Origin: JAFGGT01 sp036733165
Lineage (GTDB): Archaea > Methanobacteriota_B > Thermococci > Methanofastidiosales > NM3
Assembly (NCBI GenBank): GCA_036733165.1
Contig: DAINBB010000047.1
Span: 1-6,905, forward strand
Direction: 5' to 3'
DNA length: 6,905 nt
Every line of letters begins with the position of its first letter. The first letter of the stretch is position 1. Of this stretch, positions 6,089 through 6,905 are shown piece by piece. Made by a program: the position numbers and the translations under genes. Below the pieces are notes generated by a model that searched no databases, was not told the DNA's origin, and saw only the letters and a list, made by a program, of their open reading frames with translations.

Positions 6089-6905
6089 TTATTTCCTGCC
6101 ACTGGAGACCATTCCCTCGTCGCGAAGCGCATCGATGAGATTCAGGACCGAGTACGAGGCCCTTGTCACGCCCATGGACCTCCTTACGGTGTCGGTCCCC
6201 ACGAGGTATAGTCCCCCTATGGGTGTGATGCACGAAGGCATCTCCTGCCCGACCACCCAGCTTGCCTTCTCCGGGACAAGCACCTGCCAGTGTTTCATTC
6301 TGACGTGCCGCTCGATGCCGGGCATCCTTTCAGAGATCACCTTGAGAAGTCTTTCCTTGTACTTCTCGATGTCGCAGCCCTTTGGGACATTGGTCGTTAT
6401 CCCCACCAGCTGATGCCCGTCAGGTGCCATGGAAGGGTCGTAGTTGGTGGTGGGTACCACCCAGCAGGGAATGTCGCACCCCATCCATATCTCGCTGCAG
6501 GTGGTGTCGAAGAGAGCTTCATCGAGCCCGAGCCACAGTGTGAGGGACAGCACATTCTCAAGACGCATAAGGTCGGACCTGTACTTGTCAGGCAGCTCAT
6601 TGACAAGGGATGGCAATCTGCTGGCGTAGGACGAGTATATGACGATGTCCGCGGGCAGTTCGCCCTCGTCCGTGAGGACCGCCTTCACACGCCCCCCCTC
6701 ACATATTATCCTCCTAGCGGGGGTCGACAGGCGTATTGAGACATCATAGCCCTCCATCGAATGCATGATGCAGTCTATTATGGACTGTATGCCGCCCTTT
6801 GGATAATGCTGGTCAGACGCCCCCTTCTTGGTGAGGAGATTTATCACGCCATTGAAGTAGTCGAGCGGTTCCTTGACCTCCTTGTAGTTTTTGTAGTCCT
6901 GGGAG
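6089..6905 (-). CDS. phytoene desaturase / carotenoid-type FAD oxidoreductase, C-terminal part
   Basis: The frame is open from the right window edge, so the N-terminus, including the expected FAD-binding GxGxxG motif, is missing. 271 codons are visible of a protein family usually about 450-520 residues long. The visible part has the CrtI/COG1233 layout. HYPKGGIQSIIDCI (about visible residues 33-46) matches the PxGG helix after the substrate domain. STPARRIICEGGRVKAVLTD is the beta-hairpin that recurs in FAD desaturases, followed by ELPADIVIYSS. A mid-domain with NYDPSMAPDGHQLVGI comes next. The C-terminal FAD contact is GLYLVGTDTVRRSMG followed by the final helix ASYSVLNLIDAL. Such enzymes desaturate, isomerise or saturate isoprenoids; in archaea the same fold includes proteins acting on geranylgeranyl lipids and uncharacterised members, so the substrate is left open. 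The stop TAA is at 6091-6089, 88 bp before the lipoprotein ATG. No membrane segment is visible. Confidence 0.85.
   Translation of the reverse strand, partial: SQDYKNYKEVKEPLDYFNGVINLLTKKGASDQHYPKGGIQSIIDCIMHSMEGYDVSIRLSTPARRIICEGGRVKAVLTDEGELPADIVIYSSYASRLPSLVNELPDKYRSDLMRLENVLSLTLWLGLDEALFDTTCSEIWMGCDIPCWVVPTTNYDPSMAPDGHQLVGITTNVPKGCDIEKYKERLLKVISERMPGIERHVRMKHWQVLVPEKASWVVGQEMPSCITPIGGLYLVGTDTVRRSMGVTRASYSVLNLIDALRDEGMVSSGRK

Overview
The window looks archaeal, most likely a euryarchaeote of the Thermoplasmata/Methanomassiliicoccales type. This is inferred from TATA-like A/T boxes upstream of genes, Shine-Dalgarno-type sites, the surface proteins (a NosD-like beta-helix, a WNGEYWL-repeat propeller, a Thr-rich-linker lipoprotein) and an archaeal-style M29 aminopeptidase. 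No rRNA, tRNA or marker gene confirms it. Every supported gene lies on the minus strand, so the order of transcription is right to left. I found no CRISPR array, tRNA, insertion sequence or origin.

From right to left: (1) 6905-6089, the C-terminal part of a phytoene-desaturase/carotenoid-type FAD oxidoreductase cut by the window edge. (2) 6088-6001, a short promoter region with an A/T box and a perfect 12-bp palindrome. (3) 6000-5272, a secreted lipoprotein with a Thr-rich stalk. (4) 5209-2999, a large surface protein made of two tandem copies of a ~315-residue NosD-like right-handed beta-helix, with an N-terminal signal peptide and a C-terminal membrane anchor. (5) 2932-1817, an M29-family (aminopeptidase T-like) metallopeptidase ending in a hairpin/T-tract terminator. 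(6) 1816-1350, a gap of about 470 bp without an intact gene. It contains what looks like an N-truncated, frameshifted gene remnant (1735-1410), then the A/T-rich promoter of the next gene. (7) 1349-78, a membrane-anchored extracellular protein with about eight beta-propeller-type repeats. (8) 59-1, possibly the start of another gene running off the left edge.

Three of the complete genes encode exported, envelope-attached proteins (lipoprotein, double beta-helix, propeller). The lipoprotein and beta-helix genes are close enough (62 bp) to be co-transcribed. The aminopeptidase is a cytoplasmic housekeeping-type enzyme and the FAD oxidoreductase probably acts on isoprenoids. The sequence shows no single pathway linking all the genes. 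The points most worth checking are the unannotated gene remnant, the nucleotide-level identity between the two beta-helix copies, and the palindromic candidate operator in front of the lipoprotein gene.
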